Source: Niastella vici
Lineage (GTDB): Bacteria; Bacteroidota; Bacteroidia; Chitinophagales; Chitinophagaceae
Direction: 5' to 3'
Assembly: GCF_002077945.1 (NCBI RefSeq)
Contig: NZ_LVYD01000046.1
Location: 1-64,000 of the forward strand
DNA: 64,000 nucleotides
Positions 16,862 to 24,907 of this stretch are shown here, in pieces. Every line of letters starts with the position of its first letter. Position 1 is the first letter of the stretch. The translations under genes were made by a program, and so were the position numbers. The notes beneath the pieces were generated by a model. That model saw only the letters and a list, made by a program, of their open reading frames with translations, searched no databases and was not told the DNA's origin.

Positions 16862-18547
16862 ATGATAACATTTGATGCATTGGGTTTAGATGAACGGCTG
16901 ATACAGGCTACCAATGCTTTAGGATTTGTTAACCCCACCCCAATTCAGGAAAAAGCCATTCCTGTGCTGTTGAGTGGTACAAAGGACCTGGTGGGACTGG
17001 CACAAACGGGAACCGGAAAAACGGCTGCGTTTGGGTTGCCCTTATTGCATTTGGTGAATGAACAGGCGAAGCATCCCCAGGCATTAGTGGTTTGTCCAAC
17101 AAGGGAATTGTGCATGCAGATCGTGAACGAAGTAGAAGCATTCAAAAAATTTATACCCGGTATGTTTGTGGCGGCGGTATATGGCGGTGCGCCAATAGGC
17201 CAGCAGATCCGTGAATTGAGAAGAGGCGTACAGGTCGTAGTAGCTACACCAGGCCGGTTGATCGATCTGATAGAACGCAAGGCGATTGACCTGGAACAGA
17301 TAAAGTATGTAATTCTGGATGAAGCAGATGAAATGCTGAACATGGGTTTCCAGGACGATATTGAATTCATTTTGCAGAATACCCCCAAACGCGAAAGCAC
17401 CTGGTTGTTCAGTGCAACCATGCCACCTGAAATTCGCCGCGTAAGCAAACGCTATATGAAAGATCCGGTGGAAGTAACGGTTGGTAAAGTGAATTCTGCC
17501 AACAAGAACATCGATCACCAGTACTACCTTACCAGTGCCCAGCACCGGTATGAAGCACTGAAACGCCTGATCGATTTCAACCCGGGCATTTACGGCATCA
17601 TTTTTACACGTACCAAGGCCGATGCCCAGGATATTGCCGAAAAGTTAACCCGCGAGGGATACGATATTGATGCATTGCATGGCGATCTAACGCAGCAGCA
17701 ACGCGACAAAGTGATGGGCGATTTTCGTGAGAAGACCCTGCAGCTCTTAATAGCAACGGATGTGGCCGCCCGCGGTATCGATGTACAGGGTATCACCCAT
17801 GTCATCAACTACGAGTTGCCCGATGACGTGGAGGTATACACCCACAGAAGCGGCCGTACCGGCCGTGCCGGAAAAACCGGGGTATGTATGTCGATCGTGC
17901 ATGTGCGGGAGCTGGGAAAAATGCGGCAGATACAAACCATTGTACAGGCGCCTTTCCACAAGCTCGAGATCCCTACCGGCAAGGATGTTTGCCGCAAACA
18001 GTTCTACCATTTTATGGATAAGCTGTTGTCGTTAGAGGTTAACCACGGAGATTATGAAGCCTATGTGCCCATGCTCGAAGAGAAGTTTGCCGACATGAGC
18101 AAGGAAGAGATCCTGAAGCGCGTGGCAGCTATGGAGTTTGACCGCTTTTTGAAATATTACGAGAACGCCGAAGACCTGAACGTACGGGAACAACGTCGCG
18201 AACGCGGAGAAAGATTAATGGTAGGAAGAGTGGGCGAAAGAAATGGCGAAAGAAAACAACCCTACACCGATACAAGAGGCCGGAAATTTGGTGCCGGCAG
18301 CGGTGATTACACCAAGTTATTTGTGAACCTGGGTACAAAAGATGGTTTTTACAAAGCCAGTTTCCTGCAGTTCATTCTCGATATGAGCGAATTGCAGAAA
18401 GATGTACTCGGCCGCATCGATATGAAAGAAATGAATAGCTGGATCGAGATAGATAAACGTGTAGCGCAACAGATGATACGGGCTATTGATGGCAGGAATT
18501 ACAAGGGCAGAAGAATAAGAATGAACGAAGCAGACAGTAGACGGTAA
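16862..18547 (+). CDS. DEAD-box RNA helicase with DbpA-like RNA-binding tail
   Basis: ATP-dependent RNA helicase of 561 residues. All core motifs are present in order: Q motif NPTPIQEKAIP, motif I AQTGTGKTAAFGLP, Ia PTRELCMQI, TPGRLIDLI, II DEADEMLNMGF, III SATMP, IV IIFTRTKADA, V ATDVAARGIDVQ, VI HRSGRTGRAG. The C-terminus (about 480-555) resembles the DbpA/CsdA RNA-binding fold (YTKLFVNLGTKDGFYKASFLQFI). Roles in ribosome assembly or cold adaptation are known for the family. It interrupts the aromatic gene series and has its own promoter-like box, so it may simply lie in the same direction. Confidence 0.94.
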   Translation: MITFDALGLDERLIQATNALGFVNPTPIQEKAIPVLLSGTKDLVGLAQTGTGKTAAFGLPLLHLVNEQAKHPQALVVCPTRELCMQIVNEVEAFKKFIPGMFVAAVYGGAPIGQQIRELRRGVQVVVATPGRLIDLIERKAIDLEQIKYVILDEADEMLNMGFQDDIEFILQNTPKRESTWLFSATMPPEIRRVSKRYMKDPVEVTVGKVNSANKNIDHQYYLTSAQHRYEALKRLIDFNPGIYGIIFTRTKADAQDIAEKLTREGYDIDALHGDLTQQQRDKVMGDFREKTLQLLIATDVAARGIDVQGITHVINYELPDDVEVYTHRSGRTGRAGKTGVCMSIVHVRELGKMRQIQTIVQAPFHKLEIPTGKDVCRKQFYHFMDKLLSLEVNHGDYEAYVPMLEEKFADMSKEEILKRVAAMEFDRFLKYYENAEDLNVREQRRERGERLMVGRVGERNGERKQPYTDTRGRKFGAGSGDYTKLFVNLGTKDGFYKASFLQFILDMSELQKDVLGRIDMKEMNSWIEIDKRVAQQMIRAIDGRNYKGRRIRMNEADSRR

Positions 18548-18548
18548 A

Positions 18549-18612
18549 TTAGCTGATGAGCTAATTTGCTGATGTGCTGGCCGTTCATTAGCAAATTAGT
18601 AAATCAGCAAAT
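18549..18612. repeat. Inverted word repeat before the DAHP synthase gene
   Basis: AGCTGATGAGCTAATTTGCTGAT is followed by an inverted counterpart (AGCAAATTAGTAAATCAGCAAATT). It can form an imperfect hairpin and may end the helicase transcript. Similar words occur at 40018-40055. Confidence 0.5.
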
Positions 18613-18624
18613 TAAAAATACATT

Positions 18625-19713
18625 ATGCAACAAACATCAACAACCATGAGAGAGACCGTGAACCAGGTGTGGAAGAAGCGTCCGATCATAATCAGTGGAC
18701 CCTGCAGTGCCGAAACAGAAGAGCAGGTACTGGAAACAGCCACCCGTTTGGCAAAAACAGGAAGAGTAGATATGCTGCGTGCCGGCATTTGGAAACCACG
18801 TACCCGTCCCGGTAGTTTTGAAGGTATTGGAACCAAAGGATTACCCTGGATGCAGCAGGCCAAAAAGATCACCGGCTTACCTGTAACAGTAGAAGTAGCT
18901 ACTGCAAAGCAGGTAGAAGATGCACTGACCTTTGATGTAGACGTATTATGGATTGGCGCCCGTACCACTGTGAACCCGTTCAGCGTACAGGAAGTAGCTG
19001 ATGCTTTACGTGGTGTTGATGTTCCCGTGTTGATCAAGAATCCTATTAACCCTGATCTGGAACTGTGGACCGGTGCTGTTGAGCGCGTGGCCAAAGCCGG
19101 TATCAAACAAATTGGTTTGATCCATCGCGGATTCAGCTCTTATGGTAATACCGAATACCGGAATGCGCCCATGTGGCACCTGGCTATTGAAATGAAACGC
19201 CGCAATCCGGAATTATTGATGATCAACGATCCTTCACATATCAGCGGCCGCCGCGATATCCTGCTCGATGTTGCCCAAAAAGCCATTGACCTCGATATGG
19301 ATGGTTTGATCATTGAAAGCCATATCGATCCTGATAAAGCATGGAGCGATGCCAAACAACAGGTTACTCCTGAAAGACTGGGTGAAATGATTGGCCAGAT
19401 CGTATGGCGTAAAGAAGATATCAACTCCGAAGAATATCATGCCGCATTGGAGAAATTGCGTCAGCAGATCAATCACCTCGATGATGAACTGATGCAGATC
19501 TTAGGTCAGCGGATGAAAGTTGCAGAAAAAATAGGTGAGTACAAAAAGAACAACAACATCACCATTCTGCAAACCAACCGTTGGAATGAGATCCTGGAAA
19601 GAGCATTCCAGAAAGGTGAAAAACTGAACCTCAGCAAAGAGTTCATCACCAAATATTTTGATGCTGTACACATGGAGAGCATTAACCACCAGAACAAGAT
19701 CATGAATTCGTAA
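18625..19713 (+). CDS. Bifunctional DAHP synthase / chorismate mutase
   Basis: Fusion of two aromatic-pathway enzymes in 362 residues. Residues about 15-265 form a type I-beta DAHP synthase that joins phosphoenolpyruvate and erythrose-4-phosphate; it shows IISGPCSAETEEQ, RAGIWKPRTRPGSFEG, LWIGARTTVNPF, NPINPDLELW and NDPSHISGRRD. Residues about 275-360 form an AroQ chorismate mutase (LRQQINHLDDELMQILGQRM, EKIGEYKKNN). The fused mutase is known in the family to couple feedback control by prephenate to DAHP synthase. It supplies both the entry step and the branch point used by pheA and tyrA. Confidence 0.95.
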   Translation: MQQTSTTMRETVNQVWKKRPIIISGPCSAETEEQVLETATRLAKTGRVDMLRAGIWKPRTRPGSFEGIGTKGLPWMQQAKKITGLPVTVEVATAKQVEDALTFDVDVLWIGARTTVNPFSVQEVADALRGVDVPVLIKNPINPDLELWTGAVERVAKAGIKQIGLIHRGFSSYGNTEYRNAPMWHLAIEMKRRNPELLMINDPSHISGRRDILLDVAQKAIDLDMDGLIIESHIDPDKAWSDAKQQVTPERLGEMIGQIVWRKEDINSEEYHAALEKLRQQINHLDDELMQILGQRMKVAEKIGEYKKNNNITILQTNRWNEILERAFQKGEKLNLSKEFITKYFDAVHMESINHQNKIMNS

Positions 19714-19714
19714 G

Positions 19715-19852
19715 CGTGAAAGGTCAACGGTGAATGGTGAATAGCTCGCGAATACGGAGGTCCCGAAATAAAGGGGAAACTCAAAATTGGAGAAATTCAT
19801 TGACCATTGACAGCCGACCCCGATGAAATCGGGGATTGACCATTCACCATAA
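19715..19852. repeat. Intergenic repeat (family B) next to the Y1 transposase
   Basis: GGTGAATGGTGAAT-type words at 19723-19743 are followed, in inverse form, by TTGACCATTGAC and GATTGACCATTCACCAT up to 19852, with an inner CCCCGATGAAATCGGGG hairpin. Copies of the same words lie at 40891-40947 and 41111-41140. The element ends 12 bp before the transposase start. Confidence 0.65.
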
Positions 19853-19864
19853 AGTTTTTCAAAT

Positions 19865-20293
19865 ATGACGAGCCCAAACAGCAAAGTGTATTTGTTCATT
19901 CATGTAATAACCTGTGTAAAGAACAAAGAGCCTTTGTTGACAAAGCCTGTTCGTACGGTATTGTTCGCCCACATTAAAAAGCATGCAGCTGAAAATGGCA
20001 TTAACGTGTTGTCGGTAAACGGCACCGAAGACCATATGCATGCCGTGTTGCAAATGATGCCTACGCAAAACCTGGCGCAGATCATGAAAAGCATCCGTAC
20101 CGACTCTGCCTCCTGGATCAATGAAGGCAACTTCATCAAGAGCGCTTTTGATTGGGAGGAAGGTTACGCTGCTTTGAGCGTAAGCCCCAGCAGTGTAAAA
20201 CAGGTGTTGGAGTATATTGAAAAACAGGAAGAACATCATAAAACGAAGACGCTGGATAGTGAGCTGGAAGTGTTTCAGAAAATTCAGATTTGA
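19865..20293 (+). CDS. IS200-like / REP-associated Y1 transposase
   Basis: A single-domain HUH nuclease of the Y1 transposase family, 142 residues, close to the usual IS200-type length. Seen: N-terminal VYLFIHVITCVKNKEPLL, the metal-binding HxH in NGTEDHMHAVLQM, and the C-terminal EEGYAALSVSPSSVKQVLEYIEKQEEHH with the expected tyrosine region. Family members cut and join single-stranded DNA at hairpins. It lies between the DAHP synthase gene and aroB, 9 bp before the aroB start, with codon use like its neighbours and no IS ends seen. That suggests a resident, RAYT-like copy in the operon, not a fresh insertion. The domesticated role is inference. Confidence 0.85.
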   Translation: MTSPNSKVYLFIHVITCVKNKEPLLTKPVRTVLFAHIKKHAAENGINVLSVNGTEDHMHAVLQMMPTQNLAQIMKSIRTDSASWINEGNFIKSAFDWEEGYAALSVSPSSVKQVLEYIEKQEEHHKTKTLDSELEVFQKIQI

Positions 20294-20302
20294 TTAGTTG
20301 GT

Positions 20303-21322
20303 ATGCAAACAAAAAGTTACCAGTTTTCATCAGCCTCGGTGAATTATTATTTCGATGCTGACTTTTCCAGGTTGGAAAAAATGATCGGAAAAGAACACGC
20401 AGTGCTGATCACTGATGAGCATATTTTCCAGGCCCATAAAAAAAAGCTGAAAGGTTGGAACTGCATCTGCCTGAAGCCGGGTGAAGAATATAAAGTGCAG
20501 GCCACTGTTGATTCAATCATTGAACAACTGATTGAATTCAAAGCCGACCGCAGCACCTGGCTCGTAGGCATTGGCGGTGGTGTTGTTACCGATATCACCG
20601 GGTATGTGGCCGCTGTATATATGCGGGGTATAAAATGTGGTTTTGTTCCCACCACTATACTGGCCATGGTTGATGCATCGATCGGCGGAAAGAACGGCAT
20701 CGATGTAGGTATTTACAAGAACCTGGTTGGAACCATCAGGCAACCGCAATTCCTTTTGTACGACTATAGTTTTCTGAAATCACTGCCCAAGCAGGAATGG
20801 GTGAACGGCTTTGCCGAGATCATAAAACACAGTTGTATAAAAGACCTGAAGTTGTTCAAAGAACTCGAACAGAACAAGCTCACTCATTACCAGAAAAATA
20901 AACCGGCTTTAGCCAAACTCATCCGCCGCAATTCGGAGATAAAATCTACCGTGGTGCAGGCCGATGAATTTGAGAAAGGCGAACGGCGCCTGCTGAACTT
21001 TGGCCACACCCTGGGACATGCTATTGAAAACATGTATGAGCTCAGCCATGGCCAGGCCATCAGCATTGGTATGACGGCTGCCTGCCAGATCTCGCAAAAG
21101 CTGGTTGGGTTTAAAGACAGTGAGCGGGTTATCAGCGTGCTTGACCAATATGGATTGCCCACGCTGGCCAACTTCGACAAACCCAAAGCATTTGAGGTGT
21201 TGAAGATGGATAAAAAGCGGGAGCAAAAAGACATGAATTATGTATTGCTCGAGAAACTGGGGAAGGGGATCGTGAAACCGATACCAATGACGCAGCTGGA
21301 GAAGATCGTTAACGAGCTATAA
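20303..21322 (+). CDS. aroB: 3-dehydroquinate synthase
   Basis: Cyclises DAHP to 3-dehydroquinate using catalytic NAD+ and a divalent metal; second step of the shikimate pathway. The 339 residues contain the NAD-binding GIGGGVVTDITGYVAAVYMRG, the PTTILAMVDASIGGKNGID signature, and metal ligands in the GFAEIIKHSCI, LLNFGHTLGHAIE and HGQAISIGM regions. The length and motifs are complete. Its start is only 9 bp after the transposase stop, so the two are probably co-transcribed, and aroA follows after 10 bp. Confidence 0.95.
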   Translation: MQTKSYQFSSASVNYYFDADFSRLEKMIGKEHAVLITDEHIFQAHKKKLKGWNCICLKPGEEYKVQATVDSIIEQLIEFKADRSTWLVGIGGGVVTDITGYVAAVYMRGIKCGFVPTTILAMVDASIGGKNGIDVGIYKNLVGTIRQPQFLLYDYSFLKSLPKQEWVNGFAEIIKHSCIKDLKLFKELEQNKLTHYQKNKPALAKLIRRNSEIKSTVVQADEFEKGERRLLNFGHTLGHAIENMYELSHGQAISIGMTAACQISQKLVGFKDSERVISVLDQYGLPTLANFDKPKAFEVLKMDKKREQKDMNYVLLEKLGKGIVKPIPMTQLEKIVNEL

Positions 21323-21332
21323 TTTTTAAACA

Positions 21333-22625
21333 ATGATTGTATCAATTCAACCATCTGAAATAAAAGGCTCTATACAGGCGCCGGCCTCAAAAAGCTCTAT
21401 GCAAAGAGGTTGTGCCGCTTCTTTATTGTTCAAAGGAACTACCATCATCCGCAATCCCGGTTATTCAAACGACGATAAAGCGGCCCTGGGTGTTATCAGG
21501 GACCTGGGTGCGGTGATCGTGAAAATGGAGGATGGGTCTTTAAAAATAACCGGCAGCGGCGTGAATCCTGAAAGTGGCGCCGTTAGTTGCGGCGAGAGCG
21601 GCCTCGGCATTCGCATGTTCACGCCGATTGTATCGATGAGCAATAAACCTATTACCATCAACGGGGAAGGCAGCCTGGTGAGCCGTCCCATGGATTTCTT
21701 TGATACAGTATTACCACAACTGGGTGTTGAGATCGTTTCCCGCGAAGGCAAACTGCCCTTGCATGTAAAAGGTCCCCTGCAACCTAAAAATATTACCATC
21801 GACGGTTCTTTAAGCTCACAATTCCTCACCGGTTTATTAATGGCTTATGCCGCTTCGAATGCAAAGGCCGTTACTATAACCGTGAATAACTTGAAGAGCA
21901 AACCGTATATCGATCTTACGCTGGCCGTAATGAAACAGTTTGGCTGGGAAGTGGAGAACCGCAATTACGAGGAATTCCACTTTGCAGGCAATGCCGGCAA
22001 ACGATCAACAGATCAAATTACTTATACCGTTGAAGGTGATTGGAGCGGCGCCGCTTTCCTGCTGGTGACCGGCGCCATTGCAGGTGATATAACCGTAAAG
22101 GGATTGGATGTACAAAGTACCCAGGCCGACCGTGCTGTGCTGCAAGCCTTACAGGCATGTGGCGCCAAGCTCAGTATTCAGGCTGAACAAATAGAGATAG
22201 GCCCCGGTGCGTTAAAGGCATTTCAATTCGATGCCACAGAATGTCCCGACCTGTTTCCGCCGCTGGTGGCACTGGCTGCCTATTGCAAAGGCACCACCGT
22301 TATACAGGGTGTTAGCCGGTTGGCGCATAAAGAAAGCAACCGGGCCCTTACGTTGCAGCAAGAGTTTGGCAAAATGGGAGTGGAGGTAGAACTGCAGGAT
22401 GACCTGATGCTGATCAAAGGGGGCAATGGTTTAAAAGGCGCTGCCGTTCATTCGCACCACGACCACCGTATTGCTATGGCCTGCGCCGTGGCGGCTTTAA
22501 AAGCAAGCGGCGAAACCGTGATCAGCGAAGCAGAGGCAATCAATAAATCGTATCCCGATTTTTATGAGCATATCGCCGCATTGGGTGCAGTAGTAAGAAA
22601 GGAAATGGAAGGTGCAAAGTCATAA
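21333..22625 (+). CDS. aroA: 3-phosphoshikimate 1-carboxyvinyltransferase (EPSP synthase)
   Basis: Transfers the enolpyruvyl group of PEP to shikimate-3-phosphate. The 430 residues start with PASKSSMQRGCAASLLFKG, the shikimate-3-phosphate site. The usual GNAGTAMR-like loop reads CGESGLGIRMF, a divergent version. Further motifs are LSSQFLTGLLMA, EGDWSGAAFLLV, ECPDLFPPLVALAA, RLAHKESNRALTL and SHHDHRIAMA. Two six-fold repeated domains fit the length. It sits 10 bp after aroB and about 165 bp before aroC, with a repeat in between. Confidence 0.94.
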   Translation: MIVSIQPSEIKGSIQAPASKSSMQRGCAASLLFKGTTIIRNPGYSNDDKAALGVIRDLGAVIVKMEDGSLKITGSGVNPESGAVSCGESGLGIRMFTPIVSMSNKPITINGEGSLVSRPMDFFDTVLPQLGVEIVSREGKLPLHVKGPLQPKNITIDGSLSSQFLTGLLMAYAASNAKAVTITVNNLKSKPYIDLTLAVMKQFGWEVENRNYEEFHFAGNAGKRSTDQITYTVEGDWSGAAFLLVTGAIAGDITVKGLDVQSTQADRAVLQALQACGAKLSIQAEQIEIGPGALKAFQFDATECPDLFPPLVALAAYCKGTTVIQGVSRLAHKESNRALTLQQEFGKMGVEVELQDDLMLIKGGNGLKGAAVHSHHDHRIAMACAVAALKASGETVISEAEAINKSYPDFYEHIAALGAVVRKEMEGAKS

Positions 22626-22644
22626 TTAGAAATACCAGTAAATA

Positions 22645-22725
22645 CTTGTACAGTTGCAGGGTACAAGTTACAGGGAATACGAAGCGAGCTAAGCCTTGTA
22701 ACCTGCAACCTGCAACTTGTAACAG
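22645..22725. repeat. Intergenic repeat (family A) between aroA and aroC
   Basis: TTGTACAGTTGCAGGGTACAAG followed by inverse copies AACCTGCAACCTGCAACTTG forms an imperfect long hairpin. It could reduce read-through from aroA to aroC. Confidence 0.6.
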
Positions 22726-22789
22726 AAGGTGAATTCTCGAAAGTTAATTGGTCCTCGAAGGTGCTTTAACAATAAAGAAGAACACTACA

Positions 22790-23809
22790 ATGAACAGTTT
22801 CGGTCGCTTATTCAAAATAACAATATTTGGTGAATCGCATGGCGAAAGCGTGGGCGTGAATATTGATGGCTGTCCGGCCGGTTTACCATTGACGGTGGAA
22901 GATTTTCTGGTTGATATTGAACGCCGCAAGGGCGGCACCCAAAAGGGTACCACTCCGCGCAAGGAAGACGATCTGCCTATTTTCAAAAGCGGCATCTTCA
23001 ATGATAAAACAACCGGTGCGCCCATCACTATAATATTTGAGAACAAGAATACGCGTTCGGGCGATTATGAAAAGTTGCGCGATTTCCCACGCCCCAGCCA
23101 TGCCGATTTTGTAGCCCATGACAAATTTGGCGGCTACGAAGATTACCGGGGCGGTGGTCATTTTAGCGGCCGGTTAACGGTGTGTCTCGTAGCTGTTGGC
23201 GTAATTGCCAAAAAGTTATTGAAATATGAGCATATTTCTGTTGCCGCCAACATCCTGGAGATCGGTGGCGAAAAGGACCTGGAAAAAGGATTGCAAAAAG
23301 CCATCGACGCCAAAGACTCCATTGGTGGTATTGTAGAATGCCGGGCCCAGGTGCCGGCGCGACTAGGCGAACCATTTTTTGATTCTGCCGAATCATTGAT
23401 CAGTCATGCCGTATTTGCCATACCTGCGGTGCGTGCCATTGAATTCGGGACCGGTTTTGCCGCTGCCCGCATGTTCGGCCTTGAACATAATGATGCCATC
23501 ATTGATACCGACGGGTTAACCCGCACCAATCATGCAGGTGGCATTGTAGGTGGCATAACCAATGGCAATGAGCTGGTGTTCCGTATTGCCATAAAACCAA
23601 CCGCTTCTACCCCTAAAGAACAAAATACGCTGAACTGGAAAACCGGTGAGGTAGACACATTTTCAGTAAAAGGCCGTCATGACCTGTGCATCGCCCTCCG
23701 CGTACCGGTGGTGCTGGAAGCTGTGACTGCTATGGTACTGGTTGATCTGATGTTAATGGAACAAAAGTTATACAGACTGGTTCCCGCCTCAATTCCCGGT
23801 TCTAAATAA
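22790..23809 (+). CDS. aroC: Chorismate synthase
   Basis: Last step of the shikimate pathway: FMN-dependent elimination of phosphate from EPSP to give chorismate. I chose the ATG at 22790 (339 residues, MNSFGRLFKITIFGESHGE), the classic family N-terminus; a TTG 14 codons upstream is not needed. Signature motifs are FGESHGESVGVNIDGCPAG, DFPRPSHADF, YRGGGHFSGRLTV, GTGFAAARMFG, NHAGGIVGGITNG and GRHDLCIALRVPVV. It completes the set aroB-aroA-aroC, while dehydroquinase, shikimate dehydrogenase and shikimate kinase are not in the window. Confidence 0.95.
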   Translation: MNSFGRLFKITIFGESHGESVGVNIDGCPAGLPLTVEDFLVDIERRKGGTQKGTTPRKEDDLPIFKSGIFNDKTTGAPITIIFENKNTRSGDYEKLRDFPRPSHADFVAHDKFGGYEDYRGGGHFSGRLTVCLVAVGVIAKKLLKYEHISVAANILEIGGEKDLEKGLQKAIDAKDSIGGIVECRAQVPARLGEPFFDSAESLISHAVFAIPAVRAIEFGTGFAAARMFGLEHNDAIIDTDGLTRTNHAGGIVGGITNGNELVFRIAIKPTASTPKEQNTLNWKTGEVDTFSVKGRHDLCIALRVPVVLEAVTAMVLVDLMLMEQKLYRLVPASIPGSK

Positions 23810-23824
23810 TGAATCTTTCAGGCA

Positions 23825-24124
23825 ATGCATCATTATATTATAAATGCATCCATTCAAATTGTTCCCATTGTGCTCGACAGGCATCCTTATCAGTGGGTCG
23901 ATGATGCTATTGCCATTATCACAAACTCAGGCATTAAATACGAGGTTACCCCATTTGCCACTATCCTCGAAGGCAGGTACGATGAAGTAATGAAGGTAAT
24001 TCACGAAGTGAATGAATTCCTTTATCAAAAAGGGTGTGCCGAATGGATCACCAATTTGCAGATCCAGATCCGTAGTTCGGGTGATATTACGGGTGAAGAA
24101 AAAGCGGGGAAGTTCAGAGGATAG
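23825..24124 (+). CDS. Thiamine-binding / MTH1187-YkoF family protein
   Basis: A 99-residue cytosolic protein of the thiamine-binding (MTH1187/YkoF-like) superfamily. It shows the ferredoxin-like pattern INASIQIVPIV, AIAIITNSGIKYEVTPFATILEG and EVMKVIHEVNEFLYQKG, ending in ITNLQIQIRS. Members bind thiamine or related small molecules or have no known role. It follows aroC after 15 bp and may be co-transcribed. Its last 11 bp overlap the 3' end of the convergent dipeptidase gene. Confidence 0.8.
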   Translation: MHHYIINASIQIVPIVLDRHPYQWVDDAIAIITNSGIKYEVTPFATILEGRYDEVMKVIHEVNEFLYQKGCAEWITNLQIQIRSSGDITGEEKAGKFRG

Positions 24125-24833
24125 CCGCAAAAGGAAGATCAAGCACCTCGTACGCCCGGTCGTTTGGCCAGAAATAATGCCACCATTCTGTCTCCAGCTT
24201 AGTAAATCCGTGTTTTTCCATTGTCTCCTTCAGCAGTTTCCGGTGTTCCTGCACAGCCGGTGGTAAACCGGTAAAATCATGATGGGCTGTATCGCTGAAA
24301 TTATCGAACCCGGTGCCCATATCCAGCTCGCGATGGGTTTTCAGGTCAATAATGGTGAGGTCTATTGCCAGTCCCCGGTTATGCCCCGATCCCCTGACGG
24401 GGTTGGCCACATAGCGTTCATCCTTAATAAGTTCCCAAAAGTGTACGGTAACGCTGTACGGGCGGTAGGCATCAAAGATCTTTAACCCGTACCCCCGGCT
24501 GTTCAGCTCCTGTTGTACGGCGGCCAGGGCCCGGCCGGCGGGTAGCCGCAAAAAGGTATGGCGGGTGGCCGGGGTATACATCTGTGTGTGGGTAAAATTG
24601 TTAATTGTAGCATACCGCAGGTCATATACGATACCCGGGATGATTTTTTTTAATTCCACCATTTTTTTGGCAGAATCATTGCGTACAGATGATTGATATT
24701 CATTGGTTTTACTGATGACCGGCACCCCGTATTTACTAACACTTGTTGTTTGCGCACAAGCCGTGAATACGTGGAAAAAAAACAGGGAGGCCATTACGTA
24801 AATACAACGGTGAAGCACTATTTTGTATAACAT
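24114..24833 (-). CDS. VanX/DdpX-type D-Ala-D-Ala dipeptidase
   Basis: A zinc M15D peptidase of 239 residues that hydrolyses D-alanyl-D-alanine, here probably in the cell envelope. The N-terminus (to about 28) is a hydrophobic export segment ending FTACAQ, which can serve as a lipobox with Cys26. Zinc ligands His151 and Asp158 lie in SGHNRGLAIDL; Glu216 and His219 lie in ETEWWHYFW. The substrate region DAYRPYS (121-127) is typical. It is divergent from an L,D-transpeptidase gene, and its 3' end overlaps the YkoF-like gene by 11 bp. Export argues for wall-peptide recycling, not VanX-type vancomycin resistance; that is inference. Confidence 0.88.
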   Translation of the reverse strand: MLYKIVLHRCIYVMASLFFFHVFTACAQTTSVSKYGVPVISKTNEYQSSVRNDSAKKMVELKKIIPGIVYDLRYATINNFTHTQMYTPATRHTFLRLPAGRALAAVQQELNSRGYGLKIFDAYRPYSVTVHFWELIKDERYVANPVRGSGHNRGLAIDLTIIDLKTHRELDMGTGFDNFSDTAHHDFTGLPPAVQEHRKLLKETMEKHGFTKLETEWWHYFWPNDRAYEVLDLPFAAIL

Positions 24834-24907
24834 TGTACCCGGTTTTAAGGCAGATTAGGTGGTGAAAAGATACATAATTTAATTCCGGATAACCAGGATC
24901 AATAAAC

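Noticed and set aside
19865-20293. A complete insertion sequence around the Y1 transposase
   Set aside because: No second IS gene, no clear left and right end hairpins at the gene borders, and the aroB start follows 9 bp after the stop.
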